33,447 bases of DNA from an uncultured Saprospiraceae bacterium (GCA_937125475.1 CAKZLL010000319.1:1-33447), one strand, 5' to 3'. Counted from the stretch's first letter, positions 15,513-23,708 are shown. Numbers and translations are program-made. The notes: generated by a model from the letters alone, not told the origin.

Positions 15513-17186
15513 ATGAAAAAAATGTTACTCTTATTGATTTTTTCTGTGTTTTATATTTTCGCGGAAGCGCAAATACCTCACTATTTTCCTTTTTTGACTA
15601 GCAGCCGATCCTGTTTGTCTGATACATCACTAATGCTGAATCAATACACGGATTGGGATATTTACAAAACCTTGAATGACGAATGGGATGGCGTTATTGA
15701 TTCGACTTTTTGTGGTGCGGTGATGGCTAATTCTCAGATTGATTTTAGTGGTTTGAATACAGGCGAAACGATTTTTATTCGCTATCATTTTACAGATAGT
15801 AATAAGGTACTCTTAGCATCAGATATGCTTTATATGGGAAGATTAGAGACAGATATATTTAATTATAGCATGTTTAATATAGGAACGAATTGCCCTAATA
15901 ATTTATGTTCAGGAGTGATCACAGGAGTAGAAATTCCAGATAGTGCTGGGACAGGAACAGCTATGCGATGGTATGAAACACCTTTATATGATAGCAATTT
16001 ATCTTATGATAGTCAGGGGAAATTTTGCTTGCCGACAGAATATTTTGCTAATAATTATTTGCGCGAAGTAATTATTAAACTAACAATTGATAGCGTTAAC
16101 AGTTCAGTAAGATTATATGATTTTGTTTTAGAAGAGGTTGAGCCTTTTTTATGGCATCAGATCAAGGATAGTATAAATATACCTTATCAATCGCAGCAAT
16201 CACAGTATATTTATTCTACTTATTTTGATCATTATTTAGTAATGAAATCAGATACTTTGATTTATCCGAATGCTAATGGAATGGAATATGTCGAATTAAA
16301 GCCTACTCCGAATGTGGATACAGTAGTGACAATGGAGGTTTATATTAACCCTGAAACTTCTTTGATTACTCAGCCTTTTGTTGAATTTCGAGGAGGAAAT
16401 TTACTTAATGATAGCACTCAACGACATTTATATAATATTGTGAATAATGGTGGAAATGTTTGTTTTCCTAATCAAGCAGAGGTGCGTTTTTCTGGTGGAA
16501 ATAATTATGTTCACCGTGCAGGTAGGGTTGATTTCGGTGGACAAATGGCTTGTATGCAGTTTGGAGAATCGAGTAAATTGATCGTTGGTGATGATGCAAA
16601 ATTTATTTGTGGCTCGAACGGAATGGGGATTATTGCATTACGATCAAGGTCTTCTATCGAAATTGGCAAAAATGCAGAATTAGTTATTAATAATAAGGTA
16701 TTGTTATTTGAATATCGCTACGATACAGCACCTGAGCAAATCTACATGACACTGAATGAAGGCAGTAAATTGAGCTTTGGCAAAAATGCGGAAATTTACA
16801 ATGGCTATAGTATAGATGGGCAAATGAAATTGAATATTTATATGAAAGGTGGAACAATTGATTTATCAAATTTGGACGCGGAATCTTATCAGGCTGTCAA
16901 TTTGATTTATGATGAAGTCGAGCCTGATTTTGTTGATAATATTAAAGTATTAGGAAATCCTACACGCGATGAAATTCGATTTTCGATTGTCGCGGAGGAT
17001 AATGATAAAGTGACTTATAGTTTATTTTCATTAGATGGAAAACAGGTGCAATCGGCTAATATTACTACACAAAAAGGGATTAATTATATCAAAATGCCTA
17101 TTCATCAATTAGCGAATGGTTTGTATTTATTAAATATTCAATCAGGAGAAAATACGTTTGTAAAGAAAATTATTATTACAAAATAG
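15513..17186 (+). CDS. secreted protein with T9SS type A C-terminal sorting domain
   Basis: A 557-residue protein starting at ATG 15513 (MKKMLLLLIFSVFYIFAEAQ; signal cleavage near 20). An in-frame TTG two codons earlier is less likely. No enzyme motif is recognised. Residues about 340-440 hold three similar turns (SKLIVGDDAKFI near 353, SSIEIGKNAELVI near 380, SKLSFGKNAEIYNG near 417), suggesting a short beta-solenoid. The last about 75 residues (VLGNPTRDEIRF, LFSLDGKQV, LANGLYLLNIQSGENTFVKKIIITK) are a standard T9SS type A sorting signal. The protein should therefore cross the outer membrane and be anchored at the surface or released. The function beyond that is unknown. It appears to be a single-gene unit. 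Confidence 0.88.
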   Translation: MKKMLLLLIFSVFYIFAEAQIPHYFPFLTSSRSCLSDTSLMLNQYTDWDIYKTLNDEWDGVIDSTFCGAVMANSQIDFSGLNTGETIFIRYHFTDSNKVLLASDMLYMGRLETDIFNYSMFNIGTNCPNNLCSGVITGVEIPDSAGTGTAMRWYETPLYDSNLSYDSQGKFCLPTEYFANNYLREVIIKLTIDSVNSSVRLYDFVLEEVEPFLWHQIKDSINIPYQSQQSQYIYSTYFDHYLVMKSDTLIYPNANGMEYVELKPTPNVDTVVTMEVYINPETSLITQPFVEFRGGNLLNDSTQRHLYNIVNNGGNVCFPNQAEVRFSGGNNYVHRAGRVDFGGQMACMQFGESSKLIVGDDAKFICGSNGMGIIALRSRSSIEIGKNAELVINNKVLLFEYRYDTAPEQIYMTLNEGSKLSFGKNAEIYNGYSIDGQMKLNIYMKGGTIDLSNLDAESYQAVNLIYDEVEPDFVDNIKVLGNPTRDEIRFSIVAEDNDKVTYSLFSLDGKQVQSANITTQKGINYIKMPIHQLANGLYLLNIQSGENTFVKKIIITK

Positions 17187-17947
17187 GAGATTTTATAATT
17201 TGATTAATTATTTGCCTTTTTTATTAGAAATTGATTTAATGAATACATATATTTGTTTCATGATACAAAAGATGAAAAAATAAATATTTGTATGGTTTTG
17301 ATAATGCTTTAGACAGAATGAGAAATTGAGGTATTAAAATGTTGGAAAGTATATAATATAGCTTTCGAGTGTTTTATTTTGATGAAAAATCCTGTCTTTA
17401 GCATTAACTTTTGAATGCTAATTTCTTTTTGATTTTTCCAAAACAATTACCAAAGAACCAAAATAAATAGCTTGTGCTTTTTAATATTCAATCGACTGAG
17501 AATATATTCATGTAGAAGGACATTGTTGGAAACAGAATGCTTTTAAAATATAGATAAGACAACAAGACATTTTTTTAAAGTAAAACAAAAAAAACATTAT
17601 TAGATTTAGTTTTGTTTTTTTATCTTGCAATGGTATTTATATCATAAAATAAAAATAAAGAGTATCTTTCAAAACGTTAAATACTGTTTCTTTTTTGAGA
17701 ATTATTGTTAGTTTTTTATTACTATTCAACTTCTTGAATGGTTACATTTTCTTATAAAATTAGTTCTATTCCATATCAAATTCAAAAATTGATTGCTTAA
17801 CACCTAAGCTACTTTTAAGTGTTGAGTAATTCTATTTAATTATTTTTTTACAAAAAAATAAGGAGGAGCCTGAAAATCCTAAAGAGTAAGGAGCACAAAC
17901 CGAAAAGCTTAAAGAGTAGGTATAAATCAAATCAATTCTATTTTACT
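17187..17947. other. long AT-rich intergenic region upstream of the TM2 gene
   Basis: A 761-bp stretch with no convincing ORF on either strand and no RNA gene I recognise. It contains a small hairpin (TAGCATT/AATGCTA, 17399-17405 and 17414-17420) followed by a T-rich run. An 8-bp stem with G-T pairs (CTTAACAC/GTGTTGAG) lies near 17796-17826, and a direct repeat just before the TM2 gene is listed separately. It may hold a decayed gene, but nothing identifiable remains. Confidence 0.6.
17872..17925 (+). repeat. 30-bp-period imperfect direct repeat in the TM2 gene leader
   Basis: GAAAATCCTAAAGAGTAAGG starting at 17872 is echoed by GAAAAGCTTAAAGAGTAGGT starting at 17902, exactly 30 bp later. A purine-rich AAGGAGGAG precedes the first copy. 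The block ends about 22 bases before the ATG at 17948, so it is probably in the 5' UTR or overlaps the promoter. It could be a pair of protein-binding sites or an mRNA element. Confidence 0.4.
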
Positions 17948-18367
17948 ATGAAAAAATTATTAAATTTTACATTAATTTTAGCGTTATTGTTTGCATTTAA
18001 CACAAGTTATGCAGTATCAGGTACATATGCTAGCTTAGGGAAAACAATAGATCAGACTTCTTTAGACCTGAAACAAGGTGCGAAAAAAAGCAAATTGAGT
18101 AAAAAGAAAATTAAGAGATTACAGAAAATACAGAAAAAAATAGCTAAGAAACAGGCAAAAGGTGGAAAGAGTCAAGTTGTAGCTTTATTACTAGTATTAT
18201 TTTTTGGTGTTTTAGGAATTCACCGTTTTTATTTAGGACATAACTTGATTGGAGTTCTTATGTTATTAACAGCAGGTCTTTTTGGCATTTTAGCTTTAAT
18301 AGATCTTGTTCGTATCATAATTGGTTCTTTGAAGCCTAAAGACGGAGATTACGAAACAAAACTTTAG
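17948..18367 (+). CDS. TM2 domain-containing protein
   Basis: A 139-residue protein. It has a signal peptide (MKKLLNFTLILALLFAFNTSYA, cleavage near 22), a very lysine-rich linker (about 40-72, KKSKLSKKKIKRLQKIQKKI), then a C-terminal TM2 domain of two helices (about 74-130). The family turn GVLGIHRFYLGH and the following LMLLTAGLFGILALIDLVRI are clear. TM2 proteins are small membrane proteins of unknown biochemical role; this signal-plus-linker form is common in Bacteroidota. The long upstream gap with repeats suggests its own regulation. A strong terminator follows 31 bp after the stop. Confidence 0.95.
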   Translation: MKKLLNFTLILALLFAFNTSYAVSGTYASLGKTIDQTSLDLKQGAKKSKLSKKKIKRLQKIQKKIAKKQAKGGKSQVVALLLVLFFGVLGIHRFYLGHNLIGVLMLLTAGLFGILALIDLVRIIIGSLKPKDGDYETKL

Positions 18368-18398
18368 TCAAAAAAATTGAGCTAGTTTCAATAAAAAC

Positions 18399-18450
18399 TA
18401 ATAAGAAAAGCCTCAGACTTCAATATTGAAGTCTGAGGCTTTTCTTATTA
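18399..18450. terminator. 52-bp perfect palindrome, bidirectional terminator
   Basis: Twenty-six bases on each side of the centre (between 18424 and 18425) are exact complements. The GC-rich middle GCCTCAGACTTC is flanked outward by an A-run and T-run (AAGAAAAG.../...CTTTTCTT), so both strands get a stem followed by T's. It lies between convergent TM2 and peroxidase genes. Confidence 0.92.
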
Positions 18451-18461
18451 ATAAAGTGTCT

Positions 18462-19484
18462 TTACTCTGAAAATTCAGAATTATTAATAAAGTCCCAATC
18501 GGTTAAGCTTTTCAAAAAAGCAATTAAATCTGATTTTTCTTGTTCTGAAAGTTGAAGTGATTGTATTAATGAACTTTGATTCGGATGACCGAAGCCGCCT
18601 TGATTGTATCTTTCTATAACCTCCTCTAAAGAATTATAAGTTCCATTGTGCATATAAGGCGCGGTAAGTTCAATATTACGAAGTGTAGGAACTTTAAATT
18701 TGCCAATATCTGAGCTATCTGCTGTAATTCTCGCCAAACCATGATCATCAAAAGAAGCAAAAGCACCATTATTAACAATAGCATATTCCGAAAAATCAAA
18801 ACCACCATGACAACTGCCACAGTTTAACCGAGTGCTAAAAAATAAAGACATCCCACGTTGTTCGGAAATAGTCAATGCTTCATTTTCTCCCCAATATTTG
18901 AAGCGATCATATTTTGAATTTGCGCTAATCAATGTTCTTTCAAATGCACTTAATGCTCGAACAATTACAAAGTTATCCAAAGATTTGCCAAAAGCTTGAT
19001 GAGATAAGGTTTGAATGTTTTCGTCATCCTTTAACCGTTCGATTATACCAATTGTTGAAAAATCCATTTCTCGATGATCTTCAATTGGTCCAAAAACTTG
19101 AGATTCTAATGAGTTATTCCCGCCTTCTCTAAAGAAATAGGGATGATAAGCGACATTAATTAAAGTAGGAGAATTTCGGAAACCAATTCGATTATCGATA
19201 CCGATAGAAATAGGATGATGATCCGCAAATCCTTCTGATTGTAAATGACAAGAACCACAAGAAATCGTTTCATTGCGCGAAAGTCGCTTATCATAAAACA
19301 ATTGTTTACCCAATGCGACACGCTCTAAAGTCACTGCCCGATCACTAGGAATAGGCGGGAAGGGAACACCCGCAGGTAAGTTGAATTCATAAGGTGTTTC
19401 GGTCATAGTAGGTGGAGCTTCATCAAAATCACAAGATATGATGAAGCTACACCAACATAAAATAAATAGTGTTTTTGATTTCAA
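18462..19484 (-). CDS. di-haem cytochrome c peroxidase / MauG-MbnH-like lipoprotein
   Basis: A 340-residue protein with two haem c sites, CGSCH at 76-80 and CGSCH at 222-226, and the conserved APYMHNG near residues 275-281. This is the bacterial di-haem peroxidase/MauG fold. The start codon is TTG (19484): no ATG or GTG lies in frame back to a stop near 19506. From it a lipoprotein signal reads through FIISC, with C18 as the lipidated residue. The protein is therefore periplasmic and membrane anchored. The gene begins 16 bp after the MbnP-like stop, so the two are surely co-transcribed. In methanotrophs the partner enzyme MbnH oxidises a tryptophan of MbnP; the pairing suggests the same here. 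A plain H2O2 peroxidase role remains possible. Confidence 0.92.
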   Translation of the reverse strand: MKSKTLFILCWCSFIISCDFDEAPPTMTETPYEFNLPAGVPFPPIPSDRAVTLERVALGKQLFYDKRLSRNETISCGSCHLQSEGFADHHPISIGIDNRIGFRNSPTLINVAYHPYFFREGGNNSLESQVFGPIEDHREMDFSTIGIIERLKDDENIQTLSHQAFGKSLDNFVIVRALSAFERTLISANSKYDRFKYWGENEALTISEQRGMSLFFSTRLNCGSCHGGFDFSEYAIVNNGAFASFDDHGLARITADSSDIGKFKVPTLRNIELTAPYMHNGTYNSLEEVIERYNQGGFGHPNQSSLIQSLQLSEQEKSDLIAFLKSLTDWDFINNSEFSE

Positions 19485-19500
19485 ATCACTTATTATTTGA

Positions 19501-20217
19501 TTACATTACAGAAAAAGCGTCTTTCAAATTATCCATCATTGTGGCACTCATACCATGAACTGTAGTATTATTTTTTAAGTCAATATCCTTGAATAAATTC
19601 GCGTAATCGACCTTAATCATAATTTCTTCTGTAGACTTTGTTAACTCTTGATGAGTCATTAAAGTAAGGTTACGAAGCATTTCATTTCTACCAATATGAT
19701 AAGCAAAAGGCGTTTCTGGTGTTCCGTCTCCATCCACATCAACTAGCCCTTCGATTTTTGCAAAAATATACCCTGAATTCCAGTTCCAGTGCATTTTAGG
19801 ATCTTGAATAGCTAAAGGATCTTCTGCATCACGAGCAGTAAAATTAGCCTCAGTTTGTGCATTATTAGTAGCATCAACACCGACACTAAAGGTTAATTCA
19901 TGTGCATGTAGTAACGAAGTTTCGCCCCATTCATACGTTCCATGACCTGCTTTGACTAGGAAATAATTGTCAATACTTTCCGATCCACCATCATCATCTG
20001 AAAGAGAAAAACCATGCGTGTAAAATTGCGCTAAAGTAAATTGAACAGGAAGAGTATCATTAATCGTATAAGTTTGATTGAAATTGAAATCTTCTGCTCC
20101 TACTTTTGGATGAAAGTGAAGGTTTAATGTTGTTTTTTCATCAGAATCGCATGAGCTTAATAAAAGTGCGCATAAAGCTAATGAGATTGATAAAAATTTT
20201 ATAGTTATTTTTTTCAT
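19501..20217 (-). CDS. MbnP-family lipoprotein, probable copper-binding protein
   Basis: A 238-residue lipoprotein (MKKITIKFLSISLALCALLLSSC, lipid-attached C23). The opening strand LNLHFHPKVG and the later KMHWNWNSGYIFAKIEG (141-157, with W144 and W146) match the MbnP family as I know it. In characterised MbnP a tryptophan is converted to kynurenine by the di-haem enzyme MbnH, producing a copper site. His-rich stretches here (H34, H36, H104, H106 and H143) are possible metal ligands. DVDGDGTPETPF (about 160-171) looks like a calcium-binding loop. The gene lies directly before the MauG-like gene in the same message. No mbnA/B/C genes are present, so this is not a methanobactin biosynthesis operon. 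Confidence 0.88.
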   Translation of the reverse strand: MKKITIKFLSISLALCALLLSSCDSDEKTTLNLHFHPKVGAEDFNFNQTYTINDTLPVQFTLAQFYTHGFSLSDDDGGSESIDNYFLVKAGHGTYEWGETSLLHAHELTFSVGVDATNNAQTEANFTARDAEDPLAIQDPKMHWNWNSGYIFAKIEGLVDVDGDGTPETPFAYHIGRNEMLRNLTLMTHQELTKSTEEIMIKVDYANLFKDIDLKNNTTVHGMSATMMDNLKDAFSVM

Positions 20218-20279
20218 AATTATTTAGTTTAAAATATTGTTCTGGTTCATTGATAATTTTTGTCTTTAAATCCAATGTA

Positions 20280-20325
20280 GGCTTGCCCCGTTGTTCTAAC
20301 TTATTGAAAAACAACGGGGCAAGCC
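20280..20325. repeat. GC-rich inverted repeat, 16-bp perfect arms
   Basis: GGCTTGCCCCGTTGTT (20280-20295) pairs exactly with 20310-20325 across a 14-base loop; flanking TCCA/TGGA extend it imperfectly. The GC content stands out from the AT-rich surroundings. The core resembles the GGGCAAAG palindromes at 7112 and 8756 in flavour but not base for base. Attenuator, terminator or REP-like element are all possible. Confidence 0.75.
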
Positions 20326-20389
20326 ACCACTGGACTAAAAAAATATTCATTTTGGCAAAAATTGTTAATGAACCATTGTTTTTTATTAG

Positions 20390-20446
20390 ACTTGTACGGC
20401 GGCTAGTGATTTAGTATGTAGCAAACTTAATAGCCGCTGTACAAGT
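20390..20446. repeat. second inverted repeat, 16-bp arms with one mismatch
   Basis: ACTTGTACGGCGGCTA (20390-20405) pairs with TAGCCGCTGTACAAGT (20431-20446) except for one position, with a 25-base loop. It lies 65 bp from the first hairpin in the same gap. Confidence 0.7.
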
Positions 20447-20543
20447 ATATTAACGATTATTAAATATTAATTAAGTACTCATAGTTCTCTGAATTATATG
20501 ATTTGTAATTTCAAAGACAATGAGTTATTTATAAAATTGAATT

Positions 20544-21440
20544 TTAGAAAATAAAAGATATTTGCCCCATATATCTACTTTTAGCACTCACTTCGTTCAG
20601 CGAATACATTTGAGAAAGAGGAGGTGTATAAGCAGTACTGAACAAGAGACTTTTCCATTTTAGGTTAATCCCTGTTGTTAAAAAAAGTCCCTTACCACTT
20701 GTTCCACTCACTAAAGCGCCATCATCAAAATGATCTTGAGCAATACTTTCGCCCAAAATTCCAAGATAAGGTGTGAGCGCTAATTCATTTTTTAAATCTT
20801 TCCGATAATAGAATAAAGCCTGCCCTGAAACCTGATTACCAAATTGATAACCAGATTTAGAAACGGCATTGCGCTGATAAGTACCATTCATGATTAACCC
20901 AAAGTTATTTTTATTGAGAATGATATTAGGTTGGAAGATAAAACTCCAAGTGCCTTTCCCAATATTGAAATTTTCAGGTAAATCCTTACTATGTAAATTG
21001 CTATCGTACTTACCGACAGGCAGTTGTGCGCCAGCTCCTAGTTCCATATATAGGTTGACCCCACCTATTTTTTTATCCCTAAGAATAGTATAATTAGCTA
21101 AAATTCGAGTATCACCAATGCCCTCCAAATTGCTCAATTCATCGTTTGTATTTCTGAAATTGAGTTTATAAGGTTGATGTACCAATAGTTTAAAATCCGT
21201 TGTGAAATGGTATCTCATAGATAATTCTAGCGTGTGAAATTGATCATAAGAACCTGCACCATGAAAGCGAGAGCCTTCAAAAGGTGTTAATTGCCAAGAC
21301 ATACTAATAAAATTGTAACGATAAGCCGAAACTAAGCCTAGACCTGTTCCACTAATACTACACCCACATACATCACAAGCATATGAAGGGATATTTAATA
21401 AGATGCCCAGCACAATAAGAACAATTGTTTTTCTTATCAT
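20544..21440 (-). CDS. outer-membrane beta-barrel protein with N-terminal CDVCGC motif
   Basis: A 298-residue protein starting at ATG 21440 (MIRKTIVLIVLGILLNIPSYA), preferred to an upstream ATG that would place 13 residues before the signal peptide. Predicted cleavage leaves CDVCGCSISG at the mature N-terminus, a CxxCxC cluster suited to metal binding. The rest alternates polar and apolar residues in strands (LSMRYHFTTDFKLLVHQPYKLNF, GVNLYMELGAGAQLPVGKY) and ends in IF. This is the pattern of the 'transporter' barrel family related to phenol-degradation MetA proteins. Such Cys-capped barrels accompany MbnP-like genes in Bacteroidota as I recall. The likely role is metal (copper) handling at the outer membrane. 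Confidence 0.8.
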   Translation of the reverse strand: MIRKTIVLIVLGILLNIPSYACDVCGCSISGTGLGLVSAYRYNFISMSWQLTPFEGSRFHGAGSYDQFHTLELSMRYHFTTDFKLLVHQPYKLNFRNTNDELSNLEGIGDTRILANYTILRDKKIGGVNLYMELGAGAQLPVGKYDSNLHSKDLPENFNIGKGTWSFIFQPNIILNKNNFGLIMNGTYQRNAVSKSGYQFGNQVSGQALFYYRKDLKNELALTPYLGILGESIAQDHFDDGALVSGTSGKGLFLTTGINLKWKSLLFSTAYTPPLSQMYSLNEVSAKSRYMGQISFIF

Positions 21441-21552
21441 GGCTTTTTTTTTGATAAAATAATAGATATAACCCTCCAATCGCCTAAAAAGACGGTTGAA
21501 AAATGATTAATAAAGTAATTTAAAAATTGTCTCTGAATGAATTTCTGAGACT

Positions 21553-21918
21553 TTAGGCATTCTTTGACTGTGGTGGTTGAAGAATTTTAGAAATGAAAGA
21601 TTGAGAAATAATATGGTTTTCCTTAATATTTACCTGATGTTGAGGTAATACAATTGAGATAGAATTAGCATCAATTGTATGAAGAAAAACAATTATTTCT
21701 TTATAATTTTCAGCAGTTTGATTTGGAGTATTTTTGTCATCTAATTGATCCGTTAAATAACATCGCCCAAAACACATCACATCTACTACATCATTATTTA
21801 CACAAATATTATCTGTTATGTAATCTTGATGAATAGTAAAAGAAACATAGAGCGCCACATCCTTCAAACTCATTGATAGGAATAAAAAACACATAAATAT
21901 GGCTAAACCTTGTTTCAT
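21553..21918 (-). CDS. small Cys-containing exported or membrane protein (copper-cassette associated)
   Basis: A 121-residue protein from ATG 21918 (MKQGLAIFMCFLFLSMSLKD); a longer version from 21966 would put charged residues before the signal-like helix. After the helix come CVNNDVVDVMCFGRCYL with three cysteines (C-x9-C-x3-C) and then a polar tail. I recognise the pattern C-x-N...CxGKCYLxKxL from small uncharacterised Bacteroidota proteins, but know no function. It is the first gene of the minus-strand run that leads into the barrel, MbnP-like and MauG-like genes (gap 112 bp). A role in metal binding or delivery is inferred from place and cysteines only. Confidence 0.7.
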   Translation of the reverse strand: MKQGLAIFMCFLFLSMSLKDVALYVSFTIHQDYITDNICVNNDVVDVMCFGRCYLTDQLDDKNTPNQTAENYKEIIVFLHTIDANSISIVLPQHQVNIKENHIISQSFISKILQPPQSKNA

Positions 21919-22140
21919 ACTGCAAACATCGGCTTTTTTTAAAAAAGTAATAGTAACAATAATCACTATCCAAAAGATTATTAGCAGGAAAACGCATAAA
22001 AAACAAAAAAAACGCAGATAAATGACTTTTTAACTTTTGGATGCAAAAAATAAGTCACATATTCGCGAAATTATTCATATTCCACAAATGACCTATTTTG
22101 AACTGAGATAGGAAAGGGAAAATCTAAGAAAAAATAACTA

Positions 22141-23322
22141 GTGTATACAAAAATATATTTAAAGAAAAATAAGTTAGCAGCAGTTAAACGTTTTCATCCG
22201 TGGATATTTTCTGGAGCAATTCAGCGGATTGAAAAACCAGTAGAAGATGGAGAACTAGTCGAAGTCTGTGCGCCTAATGGTAATTTCTTAGCTATTGGCT
22301 ACTATCAGGATAACACCATTGCTATTCGTGTACTTTCTTTTAAAAAAGAAGAAATAAATGCGAATTTTTGGAACGAAACGATCAAACGTGCGTACAATCT
22401 GCGAGAACAATTACAAATAACAACGGATCTCTCAACTAATGCCTATCGCTTATTTCATGCGGAGGGAGATCATATTCCAGGATTAATTATTGATATATAT
22501 GATAAAGTGGCGGTTGTTCAATGTCATTCGATTGGTATTCATCAACGAATTGAGCAGATAAAAAACGCACTTATTCACGTTTATGGCAATAAATTAGACG
22601 CGGTTTACGATAAGAGTAAAGGTACTTTACCAAAGGAATATGCTAAGGATAAAGAAAACCGATATTTGTTTGGAAAGACTGATAATCAAACAATTAAAGA
22701 AAATAAAAATATGTTTCAGGTCAATTGGGAAGAAGGTCAAAAAACGGGCTTTTTCTTAGATCAAAGAGACAATCGAAATTTACTCGCTCAATATGCTTCT
22801 GGCAAATCCGTTTTGAATACGTTTTGTTATTCTGGCGGTTTTTCTATCTACGCACTTAACGCAGGAGCAAGCCTAGTTCATTCTGTTGATGTGTCTAAAA
22901 AAGCCATCGAATGGACGAACGAAAATGCAGAAATAAATACATTTGAAGGAGGTCATGAAGCTTATGCAATGGATGTTTTAAAATTTTTGAAACAAACTGA
23001 TCAAAAGTATGATATTGTTGTCGTTGATCCGCCAGCTTATGCTAAAAGCCAAAAGGCACGACACAATGCTATTCAAGGTTATAAGCGATTGAATATAGCA
23101 GCATTCAAAAAGGTGAAAAAAGGCGGTTTGATGTTTACTTTTTCTTGTTCGCAAGTAGTAAATCGAGCTTTATTCAGCCATACTATTTTAGCGGCAGCTT
23201 TAGAAAGCGGGCGAAAAATTAGGGTATTGCACCACCTTTCACAACCTGCGGATCATCCTATGAATATCTTTCATCCAGAAGGAAACTATTTAAAAGGGTT
23301 AGTTTTGAGTGTAGATGATTAA
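22141..23322 (+). CDS. class I SAM-dependent rRNA methyltransferase, RlmI-like
   Basis: A 393-residue protein starting at GTG (22141), read as MYTKIYLKKNKL. The start agrees with the family, whose first strand (IYLKK...) is close to the N-terminus. An N-terminal PUA-like domain includes RRFHPWIFSGAI-type text (KRFHPWIFSGAI, about 17-28). The SAM-binding domain has NTFCYSGGFSIYAL (about 226-239) and the catalytic DPPAY at 296-300. E. coli RlmI makes m5C1962 in 23S rRNA; the same reaction is likely but the exact base is inferred. It appears to be a single-gene unit, divergent from the small Cys protein gene. Confidence 0.92.
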   Translation: MYTKIYLKKNKLAAVKRFHPWIFSGAIQRIEKPVEDGELVEVCAPNGNFLAIGYYQDNTIAIRVLSFKKEEINANFWNETIKRAYNLREQLQITTDLSTNAYRLFHAEGDHIPGLIIDIYDKVAVVQCHSIGIHQRIEQIKNALIHVYGNKLDAVYDKSKGTLPKEYAKDKENRYLFGKTDNQTIKENKNMFQVNWEEGQKTGFFLDQRDNRNLLAQYASGKSVLNTFCYSGGFSIYALNAGASLVHSVDVSKKAIEWTNENAEINTFEGGHEAYAMDVLKFLKQTDQKYDIVVVDPPAYAKSQKARHNAIQGYKRLNIAAFKKVKKGGLMFTFSCSQVVNRALFSHTILAAALESGRKIRVLHHLSQPADHPMNIFHPEGNYLKGLVLSVDD

Positions 23323-23372
23323 ATTTTACAAGAAAAAGCTATTTTTATACTTTTAATTATGTCACAATTAAG

Positions 23373-23424
23373 GGCTTTTAAATGTTAAAATTTTATATAA
23401 AATGGCTTTAATATGTTAAGATTT
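23373..23424. repeat. 21-bp imperfect direct repeat, 31-bp period
   Basis: GGCTTTTAAATGTTAAAATTT (23373-23393) recurs as GGCTTTAATATGTTAAGATTT (23404-23424), 18 of 21 identical. The spacing of about three helical turns fits binding of a regulator to one face of the DNA. Confidence 0.4.
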
Positions 23425-23558
23425 GTTTAGCACATTATGTAATTTTTTTTATGTAATGTTTATATATTATTTTTTGATTTTCAATTTTTTAAATATTATG
23501 AATTTTTTTAATTAAAGGATATTTTTTTAGAATTGTTGGAAATGTGATGGAAAAAATT

Positions 23559-23589
23559 ATATTAACTTATACGTAGTATAAGTTAATAT
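23559..23589. promoter_or_regulatory. 14-bp-arm perfect hairpin or operator
   Basis: ATATTAACTTATAC (23559-23572), GTA, then the exact complement at 23576-23589. A-runs lie on both sides, so on the plus strand no T-run follows the stem. It is therefore unlikely to be an ordinary terminator for the methyltransferase gene 237 bp upstream. It lies 120 bp before the porP/sprF-like start. Confidence 0.45.
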
Positions 23590-23708
23590 AAAAAAAATGC
23601 CGAAAAAAATAAAAAAAATTGTTACCCATTTTTTAGCGTCTTTTAAATCGTCACATTAATCCACTTGCTTTCATTTACTTTTTTCTTAAATGTAAATAGG
23701 TTGGGATT

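Larger units (their letters stand above)
20218..20543. other. intergenic region between barrel and MbnP-like genes with two hairpins
   Basis: A 326-bp gap inside an otherwise same-strand cassette. It has no ORF of interest and is dominated by two large inverted repeats, 20280-20325 and 20390-20446, listed separately. These may separate the cassette into two transcripts or tune expression of the downstream genes. Confidence 0.7.
23323..23708. other. AT-rich intergenic region upstream of porP/sprF-like gene
   Basis: A 386-bp gap of very high AT content with no ORF of note. It holds a 21-bp direct repeat with 31-bp spacing and a perfect hairpin, listed separately. These probably belong to the control region of the surface-protein locus. 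I could not assign a clear TAnnTTTG promoter. Confidence 0.6.

Noticed and set aside
18462-21918. Methanobactin biosynthesis operon.
   Set aside because: No precursor peptide, MbnB/MbnC-like pair or TonB receptor is present; only the MbnP/MbnH-like half is here.
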